DNA from: Bacteroidota bacterium
GTDB lineage: Bacteria; Bacteroidota; Bacteroidia; AKYH767-A; 2013-40CM-41-45
Assembly: GCA_016721305.1 (NCBI GenBank)
Contig: JADKIH010000003.1
Coordinates: 248,001 to 312,000 of the forward strand
Direction: 5' to 3'
DNA length: 64,000 bases
The position numbers and the translations under genes are program-made. The notes under the pieces were generated by a model, which saw nothing but the letters and a program-made list of their open reading frames with translations, was not told the DNA's origin and ran no database searches. Shown here piece after piece: positions 1 to 10,396 of this stretch. Position 1 is the stretch's first letter. Every line of letters starts with the position of its first letter.

Positions 1-741
1 TGCAGAGGTTACGCAAACTCCGTTAAGGCAAAACTTCATTCCTCCTGCCCACTCCATTCCTTTTATAGGAACACCCTTATCGGCAGTAGAATGACAATCG
101 AAGCAAGATGCTGCATTCGTCATGTACGCGCCATAGGCAATGCTATCCGATTTATCCGGAATAGACGGAAACGACTCCGGCATAGGTTTAGGAATAGTTT
201 TCACGATTAAGTTCATTGGAAAATCCAACGAGCGATCCGGAACCTTATTCTCGATTGGTTTCAATGAACGGATGTAGGCAATGATTGAGTACAAATCCTC
301 CTGCGACATTTTTCTGAAATTCATGTAAGGCATGATCGGAAATAATGCTGTGCCGTTTTTGGTTACTCCTGTAGTAATTGCACGCAATAATTCACCGTCC
401 GTCCAGTCGCCGATTCCGGCCGGAGTAATGTTTCTAGGATAAACGACTCCGGGAATCCCGGCCAGATCGTGGTCAAATTTTTCACCGCCCTTTCCATCGG
501 TTCCGGGAATCTTCGGTCCGCCATATAGCGTCCAATCGCGCATTGAATGACAGTCGACACATCCGGCAACGTTCTTTGATAGATACTCCCCTCTGGCCAA
601 TCGTTCAGGCGTAGCCTCTACGTGCAACTCCTTTGCAGGCGGAACTTTAGGAAAAGCGCTATTGAAGTAAACCAATCCTCCGATAACTAACAGGACAACA
701 AAAAGCAGTATTCCTCCAAGAATTTTTAGAAGTTTTTTCAT
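1..741 (-). CDS. Diheme cytochrome c, membrane-anchored (C-terminus outside the window)
   Basis: The minus-strand frame from an ATG at 741 is open to the window edge, giving 247 visible residues. An N-terminal hydrophobic segment (about residues 5-26) reads as an uncleaved anchor or signal. Two heme c motifs are visible, CVDCH near residue 61 and CFDCH near residue 217, about 155 residues apart. The segment after the first motif (NITPAGIGDWTD, then MPYMNFRKMSQEDL) is typical of class I cytochrome c domains, with Met ligands likely in the MPYM region. The protein should face the periplasm and carry electrons. It has no co-oriented neighbour in the window, so its redox partner is unknown. Haem binding is certain from the motifs; the specific role is not. 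Confidence 0.85.
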   Translation of the reverse strand, partial: MKKLLKILGGILLFVVLLVIGGLVYFNSAFPKVPPAKELHVEATPERLARGEYLSKNVAGCVDCHSMRDWTLYGGPKIPGTDGKGGEKFDHDLAGIPGVVYPRNITPAGIGDWTDGELLRAITTGVTKNGTALFPIMPYMNFRKMSQEDLYSIIAYIRSLKPIENKVPDRSLDFPMNLIVKTIPKPMPESFPSIPDKSDSIAYGAYMTNAASCFDCHSTADKGVPIKGMEWAGGMKFCLNGVCVTSA

Positions 742-894
742 ATGGTTTTGTGGTTTTGTGGTGTACAAATATAAAAATCAATCACTTACAAAAAATACTC
801 AAAAAAGCACTTTTTAACAGCCGGTCGACTTCAAAAAGCACTGTTTTTCATGCAGATGAAAGGGCAATTGCTGAAAAGCCGGTTGAAAAAGGGC

Positions 895-930
895 AAAAAA
901 AAATCGGGCGACCATAATATGATCGCCCGA
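895..930 (-). terminator. Intrinsic terminator of the 1834-residue T9SS protein gene
   Basis: Arms TCGGGCGACCAT and ATGATCGCCCGA (904-915 and 919-930) pair with a single G-U and a 3-nt loop. Read on the minus strand the hairpin is followed by a run of nine U. It lies about 20 bp after the stop codon at 952. Confidence 0.85.
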
Positions 931-951
931 CTTTTCAAGTATTGGTTTTGT

Positions 952-3900
952 TTATTGAACTACGAGACGAGTAGATTGAGTACTTCCGTCTTCAGCAGTA
1001 AGGCTAACAACATAAATACCTTTAGCAAACTGGCTAACATTGATTTCCTGAGTGTTTTCGCCTTCTTGAGCAGCAACAACTTCGCTGATGATGACATTAC
1101 CAAGGAGGTCAGTCAATTTGATAGTGTATTTTTCTTTGCTTCCTGCAGTGAATGAAATTGTTGCTTTTTCATTTGTCGGATTCGGATATAAACCGAATGA
1201 CTGAGAAGCATCAAGATTATCATCCGCAGTACGGCAGAAGAGACTTACGTTAACCGTAGCACCACCCGGCTGACTAGCGCCACAAGCGTTCACGGCATTA
1301 GCGCGAATGATTGCTGAGCCTGAAATTGCAGTGTTGTAATTTACTGTTGCAGATGTTCCTGATGGAGAGATAGACGCGCCACCTGAAACAGACCACAGAT
1401 AAGAAGTAGCGCCTAATACAGGAGCGACAGAGTAGTTAACTGCAGATTGTGATTTACAAACGCTGAGTGGACCTGTAACAACAGGAGCCGCAGGACGAGC
1501 AGTAACAGCATAGCAACGAATTGCACCTGCACCGCAAGCGTTATTTCCATTTACACAGATATTTCCTGATCCTGTGAATGCCGCAGTGAAGTTAACTGTG
1601 ATAGAAGTACCCGTATTGTTAACAATAGATACTCCCGCAGGAACCGTCCATGAATAAGATGTTGCGCTTGCAAGTGGAGCAATTGAATAAGTAACATTCG
1701 ATTGTCCGCAAAGTGCCGTTCCCGGACCTGAGATACTACCAGGTTGAAGAGGAGTAGACCACAATGTATAATTACGAGTGTAAGAACCACAAGAGTTTGT
1801 CACAGTCAATGATACAACACCTGTAGTCCAAGCCGGACCGAAGTTGATGATTGCATTTTGATTGTTCCCTGTAATTGTTGCGTTGCCCGTAATTGACCAA
1901 GAGTAAGAAGATACACCCGGGATGTTTCCAACAGTGTATGCCACGTTGCTTGTACCTGCACAAACGAAGCTAGGTCCGATCAATGCATTTGAGTGGTTTG
2001 GCAATCCTGTGAGACTCATACCACGAACCGGACTGTTACCATAGCAGTTCGATGCATAAACCTGAATAGAACCTTGAGTAAATCCTGCAGGAACACTAAC
2101 CTGAACAGTGTTTGTTCCCTGACCGCTTTGGATGAACACGCCAGAACCGGTTACAGTCCAAGTATAACTAACTGCATTTGCAGCAGATGTAGAGAATGTG
2201 AATACACCAGGTCCGCAAGTAATTTGGCTACCTGTTATAGGAGCCGGCTGAGAAGCATAAGTTGCAATAACCGGAATGCTCATACAGCTCTGTGCACTTG
2301 TTCCGCAACCATTGCTAGCAGTTACGCAAATGAAACCACCTGCATAAGTACCGTTGAATGAAAGCGTGATGCTGTTAGTAGTAGAAGAACCTGACGCGCC
2401 TGTAGGAAGTGTCCAGTTATAAGAAGTTGCACCTGCAACCGGAGCTACAGAATATACAACACCTGAAGAGTTACGACATGCACCTGCAGGACCGCTGATA
2501 GCACCCGGATTTGAGAGTGTACCACCTGAACCGCCAACAGTACCGGAAGCCGTACCTGTACAGCCATGAGAATCTGTGATAGTAACAGTGTAAGGACCTG
2601 CACCTAAGTTAGAAGCTGTTGCACCTGTTTGTCCACCCGGATTCCATACATATGTATATCCAGGGTTACCGCCTGTAGCAAATACAGTAGCAGTACCATC
2701 AGGAGTTGAGCAACTAGAAGGCGTTGTTGTTACTGTTCCTTCAACTTTAGTAGGTTGAGATAAAGCAAGTCCAGTTGAAGATGAACAACCATTAGCATCA
2801 GTTACGGTATAAGTAGCAGAACCTGCTGACTGAGTAAAAATACCCGTGCCAGAATAAGTAGGTGTACCGCCTGTCGCAGAAACTGTAACAGAAACTGAAC
2901 CTCCGAAACAGTTGATTGCTCCGGCAGGAGTTGCAGAAGCTTGCAATACGGCAACCGGACTAGCAACACCGGAACCGGCAGCAGAAGGACAACCATTTAC
3001 TGTAGCGACTACTGTATAAGTACCACCGACGCTAACTGTAATGCTAGAAGCTGTTGATCCGTTGCTCCACAACAATGATCCCGCAGCATTTGTGCTCAAT
3101 GTTGTAGTTGCATCACAATTATTCACAACAGTAACAGAAGGCGTTGAAGGAGTTGGAGTAACGATCAGGTTGAGGATGTAAGTATGACATCCGCTAATAA
3201 ATGTATATGTTCCGCTCGCTGTGTACGTTAATCCATTTACAGCCCAAGTATAAGAACCACAAGCTGAAGCTTCAGTTGTGCTTGATGTATTCGGAGTAAT
3301 TGTCAGAACAAGGATTTCGGTATGACAACCTGTTGTAGAAGTATACGTTCCGCTTTCAGTATACGTTATTCCGTTCACCGCCCAAGTATAAGAACCGCAA
3401 GCAGAAATTGTGCTTGTGTTAGATGTACTCTGAGTAATTGTAAGAACGAGAATTTCAGTATGACAACCGCTAACAGATGTATATGTTCCGCTAGCTGTGT
3501 AGACCGTTTCGTTTACTGACCAAGAGTAAGAGTCACAAGCTGAAATCGTAGTTGTATTTGTTGTGCTTGTAGTAATAGTCAGCACAAGGATCTCTGTATG
3601 ACAACCTGTTGTAGAAGTGTAAGTACCACTTGATGTATAAGTCGTACCGTTTACACCCCATGTATAAGAATCACATGCAGCAATATTTGTAGAGTTGCTT
3701 GTGCTCGAAGTAACAGTAAGTACCAGGATTTCAGTTGAACATCCATTAACAACAGTGTATGTTCCACTTTCAGTATACGTTAAACCGTTAACTGACCAAG
3801 TATAAGAGTCACATGCTGAAATTGTAGTTGTGTTAGTCACCGTAGAAGTGATCGTCAACACCAACGTTTCAGTATGACAGCCGCTTACAGAAGTATAAGT

Positions 3901-6456
3901 ACCACTTGCAGAGTATGTAGTACCGTTAACAGACCATGTATAAGAACCGCAAGCAGTAATAGTAGTGATGTTGTTATCGCTTGGAGTGATTGTCAGAACA
4001 AGTGTTTCTGTATGACAGCCTGTTGTAGAAGTATAAGTTCCGCTAGCTGTATATGTTGTTCCGTTTACTGACCATGTATAAGAATCACAAGCAGAAATTG
4101 TTGTTGTGTTGTTATCGCTTGGCGTAATTGTCAGAACAAGTGTTTCTGTATGACAACCTGTTGTTGAAGTATAAGTTCCGCTAGCTGTATATGTTGTTCC
4201 GTTTACTGACCATGTATAAGAATCACAAGCCGATATTGTAGTTGTGTTCGTTGTTGTAGGAGTAATCGTCAGAACAAGTGTTTCTGTATGACAACCTGTA
4301 GTAGAAGTATACGTTCCGCTAGCAGTGTATGTTGTACCGTTTACTGACCATGTATAAGAATCACAAGCCGATATTGTAGTTGTGTTGTTATCGCTTGGCG
4401 TAATTGTCAGAACAAGTGTTTCTGTATGACAGCCTGTTGTAGAAGTATAAGTTCCGCTAGCTGTATATGTTGTTCCGTTTACCGACCAAGTATAAGAATC
4501 ACAAGCCGATATTGTGGTTGTGTTCGTTGTTGTAGGAGTGATCGTCAGAACAAGAGTTTCTGTATGACAACCTGTAGTAGAAGTATACGTTCCGCTAGCA
4601 GTGTATGTTGTACCGTTTACTGCCCATGTATAAGTATCACAAGCAGAGATTGTTGTTGTATTATTTGTGCTCGTAACGATTGTTAACACAAGTGTTTCGT
4701 TGAGACAGCCACTAACAAATGTATATGTTCCGCTTGCTGTGTAAGTTGTTCCGTTAACACCCCATGTATAAGAGTCGCAAGCCGTAATTGTTGTAGTGTT
4801 CGGAGAACCAGTACTGATTGTCAGAACAAGCACCTCGGTGTGGCAACCTGTTGTAGAAGTATAGGTTCCGCTAGCTGTGTAAGTTGTTCCGTTAACCGCC
4901 CATGTATAAGTATCACAAGCTGTAATTGTTGTTGTGTTTGTTGTACTTGGAGTGATTGTCAGAACAAGGATTTCAGTATTACAACCTGTTGTAGACGTGT
5001 ATGTACCGCTCGCAGTATACGTTGTTCCGTTTACTGCCCAGGTATAAGAATCACAAGAAGAAATTGTAGTTGTATTTGATGTGCTTGGAGTAATTGTAAG
5101 AACAAGTGTTTCTGTAGCGCAACCTGTTGTAGAAGTGTATGTGCCGCTTGCAGTATACGTTGTTCCGTTTACAGGCCATGTATAAGAATCACACGACGTA
5201 ATAGTAGTTGTGTTGTTTGTACTAGGAGTGATTGTAAGAATCAAAGTGTTTTCAACCGTACAACCCTGACCATTGGTAGTGTTAAATGTATAAGTGCCGG
5301 AAGATGTATAAGATGTTCCGTTTAATGGCCATGTATAACTATCGCAAGACGAAATCGTTGTAGAAGTCGTCAATGGAGCCGGTTCGTTAATTGTGATTGC
5401 ACCCGTTGTAGCAATACAGCCCAAGTTATCCGTTACGGTAAATGTGTGAGTTCCGGCAGCAACGGTTTGAGAACCTGTTCCTGTATAAGGAGGTGTTCCG
5501 CCGCTGGCTGAAACTTCTACCGTTGCTAATCCACCATTACAAACAATTGGAGACGTTTCGATTGCTGAAGCAAGGAAACCGGAAGCCGGTTGTGTAATTG
5601 TAACCGTTGCAGTAGCTGTACAGCCTGATGCACCTGCATCGGTAGCTGTTACCGTGTAAGTGCCTGCAGCAAGTCCTGTAGCAGTAGCGCCGTTTTGAAC
5701 CGGGCTGGTGCTCCATGAATAAGAAACTGAACCAAGAGCGCCTGAAGAAGAAGCTGTAGCTGAACCTGTAGCCTGTCCGAAGCAATTAACGTTTTGCTGA
5801 GATGGCACAGATGCTGTCAGAGCACAACCGCTTGGAATTGTAAGTGCGCATGGCGTTGCAAGCGTCTTTGTTAAGGCAGCTGCAAGAGAAACGGTAGTAG
5901 CACAATTTAAAAATATGTTTACCGAAGCTGTTGTTGCCCAAGTTAAACCAACACTTGCGCCCGGTACGAATCCGTTGCCCAAACTATTCGTCAGGGTCAA
6001 ACTGTAACGACCTACTTTTTTAGGTACACCGATAGGTAATGATGGCGCAACTCCGTTACAGCTTCCGTTTCCATTGTTGGCATAGGCAGTTGTACCCGAA
6101 CCTAACGACATCTGACGAAGCGATAAGGTATAAATTGGAGTAACCGTAGATGTTGGAGGCCACATAAGTGGAGCATCCGATAGTCCATCGTTCACGTAAG
6201 CAAATGCAAGAGTATTCGTACCTGTTGTAGGAAGAATTCCCGCTGCGTGCGTAAGTCGAATAGTTGCAGCCTGAATATTCATCGGCACTGCTCCGGTGTT
6301 CGTAACAATTACATCAAACGCAATTTGGTTTGATGTGGCTGTACAGTTTGCTGTTGACAACGTATAACTCTGCGAGTATGCCGTTGTAACACTAAACATG
6401 AACAGGGCGACGATGGCAATCATCGTTGCACTGATTTGGTTGGTTAGCTTTTTCAT
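952..6456 (-). CDS. Giant T9SS-sorted surface protein with sixteen 46-residue repeats
   Basis: The protein has 1834 residues. A signal peptide covers residues 1-29. An N-terminal domain runs to about 205, followed by two SprB-like repeats (about 210-355; GTYTVTATDAGASGC). Sixteen tandem repeats of about 46 residues fill roughly 362-1099, with core CDSYTWSVNGTTYTASGTYT. After these come another SprB-like stretch and four to five PKD/Ig-like domains with the motif ATSYNWT. The last 80 residues form a type A T9SS sorting domain (GLYPNPTNEKATISF to GIYVVSLTAEDG). It should be exported by Sec, then cross the outer membrane by T9SS and be anchored at the surface. Two Cys per repeat could form disulphides. 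It follows the frameshifted adhesin by 35 bp on the same strand, so the two may be co-transcribed. An adhesin or matrix role is inference. Confidence 0.9.
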   Translation of the reverse strand: MKKLTNQISATMIAIVALFMFSVTTAYSQSYTLSTANCTATSNQIAFDVIVTNTGAVPMNIQAATIRLTHAAGILPTTGTNTLAFAYVNDGLSDAPLMWPPTSTVTPIYTLSLRQMSLGSGTTAYANNGNGSCNGVAPSLPIGVPKKVGRYSLTLTNSLGNGFVPGASVGLTWATTASVNIFLNCATTVSLAAALTKTLATPCALTIPSGCALTASVPSQQNVNCFGQATGSATASSSGALGSVSYSWSTSPVQNGATATGLAAGTYTVTATDAGASGCTATATVTITQPASGFLASAIETSPIVCNGGLATVEVSASGGTPPYTGTGSQTVAAGTHTFTVTDNLGCIATTGAITINEPAPLTTSTTISSCDSYTWPLNGTSYTSSGTYTFNTTNGQGCTVENTLILTITPSTNNTTTITSCDSYTWPVNGTTYTASGTYTSTTGCATETLVLTITPSTSNTTTISSCDSYTWAVNGTTYTASGTYTSTTGCNTEILVLTITPSTTNTTTITACDTYTWAVNGTTYTASGTYTSTTGCHTEVLVLTISTGSPNTTTITACDSYTWGVNGTTYTASGTYTFVSGCLNETLVLTIVTSTNNTTTISACDTYTWAVNGTTYTASGTYTSTTGCHTETLVLTITPTTTNTTTISACDSYTWSVNGTTYTASGTYTSTTGCHTETLVLTITPSDNNTTTISACDSYTWSVNGTTYTASGTYTSTTGCHTETLVLTITPTTTNTTTISACDSYTWSVNGTTYTASGTYTSTTGCHTETLVLTITPSDNNTTTISACDSYTWSVNGTTYTASGTYTSTTGCHTETLVLTITPSDNNITTITACGSYTWSVNGTTYSASGTYTSVSGCHTETLVLTITSTVTNTTTISACDSYTWSVNGLTYTESGTYTVVNGCSTEILVLTVTSSTSNSTNIAACDSYTWGVNGTTYTSSGTYTSTTGCHTEILVLTITTSTTNTTTISACDSYSWSVNETVYTASGTYTSVSGCHTEILVLTITQSTSNTSTISACGSYTWAVNGITYTESGTYTSTTGCHTEILVLTITPNTSSTTEASACGSYTWAVNGLTYTASGTYTFISGCHTYILNLIVTPTPSTPSVTVVNNCDATTTLSTNAAGSLLWSNGSTASSITVSVGGTYTVVATVNGCPSAAGSGVASPVAVLQASATPAGAINCFGGSVSVTVSATGGTPTYSGTGIFTQSAGSATYTVTDANGCSSSTGLALSQPTKVEGTVTTTPSSCSTPDGTATVFATGGNPGYTYVWNPGGQTGATASNLGAGPYTVTITDSHGCTGTASGTVGGSGGTLSNPGAISGPAGACRNSSGVVYSVAPVAGATSYNWTLPTGASGSSTTNSITLSFNGTYAGGFICVTASNGCGTSAQSCMSIPVIATYASQPAPITGSQITCGPGVFTFSTSAANAVSYTWTVTGSGVFIQSGQGTNTVQVSVPAGFTQGSIQVYASNCYGNSPVRGMSLTGLPNHSNALIGPSFVCAGTSNVAYTVGNIPGVSSYSWSITGNATITGNNQNAIINFGPAWTTGVVSLTVTNSCGSYTRNYTLWSTPLQPGSISGPGTALCGQSNVTYSIAPLASATSYSWTVPAGVSIVNNTGTSITVNFTAAFTGSGNICVNGNNACGAGAIRCYAVTARPAAPVVTGPLSVCKSQSAVNYSVAPVLGATSYLWSVSGGASISPSGTSATVNYNTAISGSAIIRANAVNACGASQPGGATVNVSLFCRTADDNLDASQSFGLYPNPTNEKATISFTAGSKEKYTIKLTDLLGNVIISEVVAAQEGENTQEINVSQFAKGIYVVSLTAEDGSTQSTRLVVQ
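3160..5372 (-). repeat. Sixteen tandem 138-bp coding repeats
   Basis: Sixteen in-frame units of about 138 bp encode the CDSYTW repeats. Outer units have diverged at silent sites and at some residues (CGSYTW, CDSYSW, CNTE for CHTE). Units 7-10, about 3960-4520, are almost identical. There the linkers TPT-TTN and TPS-DNN alternate, as expected from recent duplication of a 276-bp dimer. Confidence 0.9.
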
Positions 6457-6491
6457 GTAGAGGAGTTTATTTTTAGGGAGATTTTTATGTG

Positions 6492-9400
6492 TTAAGGATG
6501 TATTGAGAATACGCCGGCTGAGTTATTGTTGTCGAAGTACGGATAGTCATTCGGATCAACGAATCCATCACCGTTTAAGTCTTCAACAATATAATCACAA
6601 CATGCGCCGCCTGAATTTGCAATATCATAATAAGGATAATCGTTAGGATCAACGAATTCATCCTGATTGATGTCGCCATTGAAGATTGCGTACACACCAT
6701 CAAGAAGATCGTTTGCCATCCATCCGGACAAGGCTTGAGTATCTGAAGTAGAGAAGTTGAAGCTTGCAGGAGTTGCCGAACTGAATGTTACCGGAACGGC
6801 CGACCATGTATTAATACTGTTTCTGTGACGAACAGCGATATAATAATCACCATCAGCCGCAGCAGTGAATGTTGCGCTACATGTTCCATCAATCATTAAT
6901 ACTGCAGAAGCTTGATCCATCAAAGCAAATGAATTTGCATCGTGTAACTCAATAATAATTGTATCTACTTCTAATCCGGTAGCGCCGACAACGGCCTGAT
7001 TCGCTAACACAGGCGTCATCGTTCCCCCACCAATATAATAACCTTGAATATAAACTGTCAGATTCAATATCATTCCGCTACTGCAAGTTGTAACTGTGAA
7101 TGACGAAGAGCTTGACGTTACGCAGGAGCCTGCAGTTGTAAGATTGATAACTCCTGATGTAGCACCGGCAGGTACTGTTGCCTGAATTTCTGTGCTGTTG
7201 ATTAATACAAATATAGCCGAAGTTCCATTAAAGTCAATAGCCGTTACAAGATTTAAATTCGTGCCATTAATTGTCACGCTTGAACCCGGACAGCCGGATG
7301 AAGGTGAAAATCCGGAAAATCCAACACTTGCCGGATCCGATACCGTTATTGAAGTTGATGAAGTACATCCATTTGCGTCTGTTACTGTATAATTGTAAGT
7401 ACCGGCAGTAACAGTAAACGAACCTGTTCCCGTATAAGCTCCCGTACCTCCGCTAGCTGAAACAACCACAGTTGTAGATCCGCCCGGACAAACAATTGTT
7501 CCCGCCGATGATGACGCTACAAGTACAGTTGGTTCTGTAACAATTGCCGTTGCTGTAGTTGTACAACCATTTGCATCAGTAATAGAATAATTATAAGTTC
7601 CTGCACCAACAGTGAACACGCCTTCGCCCGTGTAAGGAGAAGTGCCGCCTGTTGCTGCAACTGTTACCGAAGTTGTTCCGCCAAAACAAAGAATCGCAGA
7701 GCCTTGTGTTGCACTTGCAGAAAGTACACTTGGTTCTGTAATGTTAATTGTTGTTGATCCTGAACAGCCAATATTATCAGTCACTGTATATGTGTGCGAT
7801 CCTGCAAGTTCAGTAAATGTTCCTGTTCCGAGATAAGGAGCTGTTCCATTTGTTGCAGACACAACTACGCTGCTTGTTCCACCATTACACAGAATAGATG
7901 ATGGAGTTGCAGTTACAATAGGAGCCGGATTAACAACAACAGTAATCGGTGTGCGAGGGCTTTCACAACCTAAGTCAACGTTTAATGCAGTTGATGGCAA
8001 GCCAGGATTCACACCTGTACCTGTTGTATATTTTGCGGCTGTTGCCATATATGTTCTCCAACCGGAAATTGTACGTGTTTGTCCGTCGTTGCTAAGGTTT
8101 ACGTAATTAGAAGATCCAAACGCAAAAGTGTTTGCTGTAACTCCTGAAGTAAGTCCCGGAGGAATTGCTCCTTGAGCCGTTGTCGTCGCGTTTTCAAATC
8201 CGTTAGTATCATCAAACACATATAAGTGTGTCTGAGAAGCTGTATTAAAGAGTGGGTTGTCTGTTACTGTACTGGTAAAGGCACAAATCTGATCGCCCGC
8301 ACCTGCGAAATCAAGTGGAGTGTAGTTATTTGTTCCTGTACAAGTTGAACAAGAAATTGGTCCTGAAGTCGTCCATGTATAATCAGCTGTACTTACAGCG
8401 CTGCGGATAACTGTTCCTGCAGCAACCGTATTAACTGCCGTCCAGCGAACAAAGCCTTCAGCACCGTTTGCATCAGTAGCCAATGCTCCGCGGAATGCTG
8501 TTCCTGTCCATCCGTTATCTGTAAAGTAAATCACTGTACCTGCAGGGATCTTACTCAATGCAACAAATGTGTATTCATCAGGCGCACCGTTATCCAGGTA
8601 TCCGTTGATTGCGATACTCAATGGTGCCGACTCTTGCTGAGATACATAATATGTAGTTGTACCGGCAGTTGATGTAGACGGTGTTGGTGCAATTGATAAT
8701 GCATTACCACCCGTTGGAGTTGTATACCACCAGAGTGAGTTGCCTACACTTGGTGTAGCCGAAAGCGGACTTGCTGTTGCACCCTGGCAATATGTTACCG
8801 GAGTAACTGCTGTTGGAGCTGCTACAGAGTTCACTGTAATAGTTGCGCTAGCTGTTGAAGAGCAACCCGCAGTCGTTGTACCTGTAACGGTATATGTAAT
8901 TGTAGATGTCGGTGTAGATGTAACTGTTGCGCCTGTTGTAGCTGATAAGTCTGTTGCCGGTGACCAAGAATAACTATCGGCACCGGATGCTGTCAATGCT
9001 ACAGAAGCGCCACTGCAAATCGTACTTGAAGCAGGAGAAACACCAACTGTAGGAACCGGATTAACGGTAACGCTTACAGTAGTGATCGACTGACAGCCAA
9101 ATCCGTCAAGTGCATTAACGGTATACGTTGTACTTGTTGTCGGAGTAGCAATTACCTGAGCACCCGTATTAGTATTGAGTGTTCCTGCCGGTGACCAGGT
9201 ATAAGTAGTAGCACCTGTAACATCGAGTGTAGACGTCTCTCCTGCACAAATTGTAGCCGGAGTTGCAGTAGCCGCAAGCGTAGATCCGCTGCTTTGTGCA
9301 ACAACGGTGAATGAAGCTGATTTTGTACAACCGTTAGCATCGGTAACTGTCACAACATATGTTCCTGCTCCTAAAGACGAGATGTCTTCGCTAGTTGCAG

Positions 9401-10181
9401 CATTATCCCATGAGTATGAATATGAAGGCGTACCACCTGATACGGTAATGTCTACCGAACCGGTATTTCCACCGGCACAAGCAGTGTTGGTAACCTGTCC
9501 AACGATTGCAAGATCTGTCGGTTCAGTAATTGTCGTTGTTGCAGAAGCTGTACAACCATTACCATCAGTAACGGTAACCGTATATGTTCCCGCAGCCACG
9601 CTGCTTACCGTTGCGCTGGTTGCACCACCCGGTGACCAGTTGTAAGTGATAGAACCGAACGTGCTGCTGGCACTTGAAGAAAGCGAGCCTGTTGCTGTTC
9701 CAAAACATGTTGCATTTGTTGAAGATGCCGAAACAGAAACCGTCGACAAGCTTGCGTCGCTATTTGTTAATGCAACAACTGCGTTTCTTGTAATTGTAGT
9801 GGTGTTTGCACCGCTAGGCCATACACCTGTCGCATTGGTTTGTGAAATTGCAATTGTATTGTCTGTGTTACGTGCTTCAATACGCTGAACACCGTTTGGC
9901 GCATTTGCTCCGATTGGAACAACACCGGCAAATTTTCCGGCTGCGGCAAGGTTTTGATAAATCTGATCGACAGCTGTCGGAAGTCCTGACTGAGTTGCCT
10001 GACCGATAGCCATTGGTGATGCTTGGTATGCATACAATGGATCGCCTGTACCGGCAACGTTATCGTATAATAAAATAACTTTTCCTCCAACGCAAGCGCT
10101 GAAAGATCCGGTTACAAAACCTCCGTCATCTGCTGTTGTACCTGTACTTGTAGCTGTAGCAGTGATGTCTAATGCTGTCAA
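6492..10181 (-). CDS. Adhesin, C-terminal part (frameshifted from the gene ending at 10397)
   Basis: The frame yields 1229 residues from the first ATG, but coding continues upstream of that ATG to about 10436, where it joins the preceding frame. It therefore lacks its own signal peptide. Contents in order: an Ig/PKD-like region with SprB-type repeats (GTYTVTVTDGNGCTASATTT), further Ig-like modules (TYTWSPAGTL), a domain around 540-740, more SprB-like repeats, an IPT/TIG-like domain near 980-1060, and a C-terminus with two calcium-type EF-hand/dockerin-like loops (DINQDEFVDPNDYPY and DLNGDGFVDPNDYPY). I see no T9SS sorting domain at the end. The role is probably surface or extracellular binding; the ligand is unknown. 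Confidence 0.8.
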   Translation of the reverse strand: MTALDITATATSTGTTADDGGFVTGSFSACVGGKVILLYDNVAGTGDPLYAYQASPMAIGQATQSGLPTAVDQIYQNLAAAGKFAGVVPIGANAPNGVQRIEARNTDNTIAISQTNATGVWPSGANTTTITRNAVVALTNSDASLSTVSVSASSTNATCFGTATGSLSSSASSTFGSITYNWSPGGATSATVSSVAAGTYTVTVTDGNGCTASATTTITEPTDLAIVGQVTNTACAGGNTGSVDITVSGGTPSYSYSWDNAATSEDISSLGAGTYVVTVTDANGCTKSASFTVVAQSSGSTLAATATPATICAGETSTLDVTGATTYTWSPAGTLNTNTGAQVIATPTTSTTYTVNALDGFGCQSITTVSVTVNPVPTVGVSPASSTICSGASVALTASGADSYSWSPATDLSATTGATVTSTPTSTITYTVTGTTTAGCSSTASATITVNSVAAPTAVTPVTYCQGATASPLSATPSVGNSLWWYTTPTGGNALSIAPTPSTSTAGTTTYYVSQQESAPLSIAINGYLDNGAPDEYTFVALSKIPAGTVIYFTDNGWTGTAFRGALATDANGAEGFVRWTAVNTVAAGTVIRSAVSTADYTWTTSGPISCSTCTGTNNYTPLDFAGAGDQICAFTSTVTDNPLFNTASQTHLYVFDDTNGFENATTTAQGAIPPGLTSGVTANTFAFGSSNYVNLSNDGQTRTISGWRTYMATAAKYTTGTGVNPGLPSTALNVDLGCESPRTPITVVVNPAPIVTATPSSILCNGGTSSVVVSATNGTAPYLGTGTFTELAGSHTYTVTDNIGCSGSTTINITEPSVLSASATQGSAILCFGGTTSVTVAATGGTSPYTGEGVFTVGAGTYNYSITDANGCTTTATAIVTEPTVLVASSSAGTIVCPGGSTTVVVSASGGTGAYTGTGSFTVTAGTYNYTVTDANGCTSSTSITVSDPASVGFSGFSPSSGCPGSSVTINGTNLNLVTAIDFNGTSAIFVLINSTEIQATVPAGATSGVINLTTAGSCVTSSSSSFTVTTCSSGMILNLTVYIQGYYIGGGTMTPVLANQAVVGATGLEVDTIIIELHDANSFALMDQASAVLMIDGTCSATFTAAADGDYYIAVRHRNSINTWSAVPVTFSSATPASFNFSTSDTQALSGWMANDLLDGVYAIFNGDINQDEFVDPNDYPYYDIANSGGACCDYIVEDLNGDGFVDPNDYPYFDNNNSAGVFSIHP

Positions 10182-10396
10182 TGTTTTTGAACCAACAAAG
10201 TTTGGTGTAGAGCCAATTGTACCTGTAGAATATGCAACGCGAATATTATGAATTGCGCCTGCAGCAAAACGAGTAGAGTTTCCTGATGGTTGGAAGTAAA
10301 CCCAAACCGGTCCGGAGCTACCGTTTGCGTCGGTCGTGAATGCGCCGTTACGAACCTGATTCGTAAATCCGACACCGTTGTAAATAGTTCCTGCAC

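Noticed and set aside
3322..5079. Plus-strand open frames rich in Cys, Ser and Arg
   Set aside because: They are antisense shadows of the CDSYTW repeats and carry no signal, family motif or promoter.
3160..5372. Regularly spaced repeats as a possible CRISPR array
   Set aside because: The repeats are contiguous, 138 bp and in-frame within one open gene with a signal peptide and sorting domain. No unique spacers and no cas genes.
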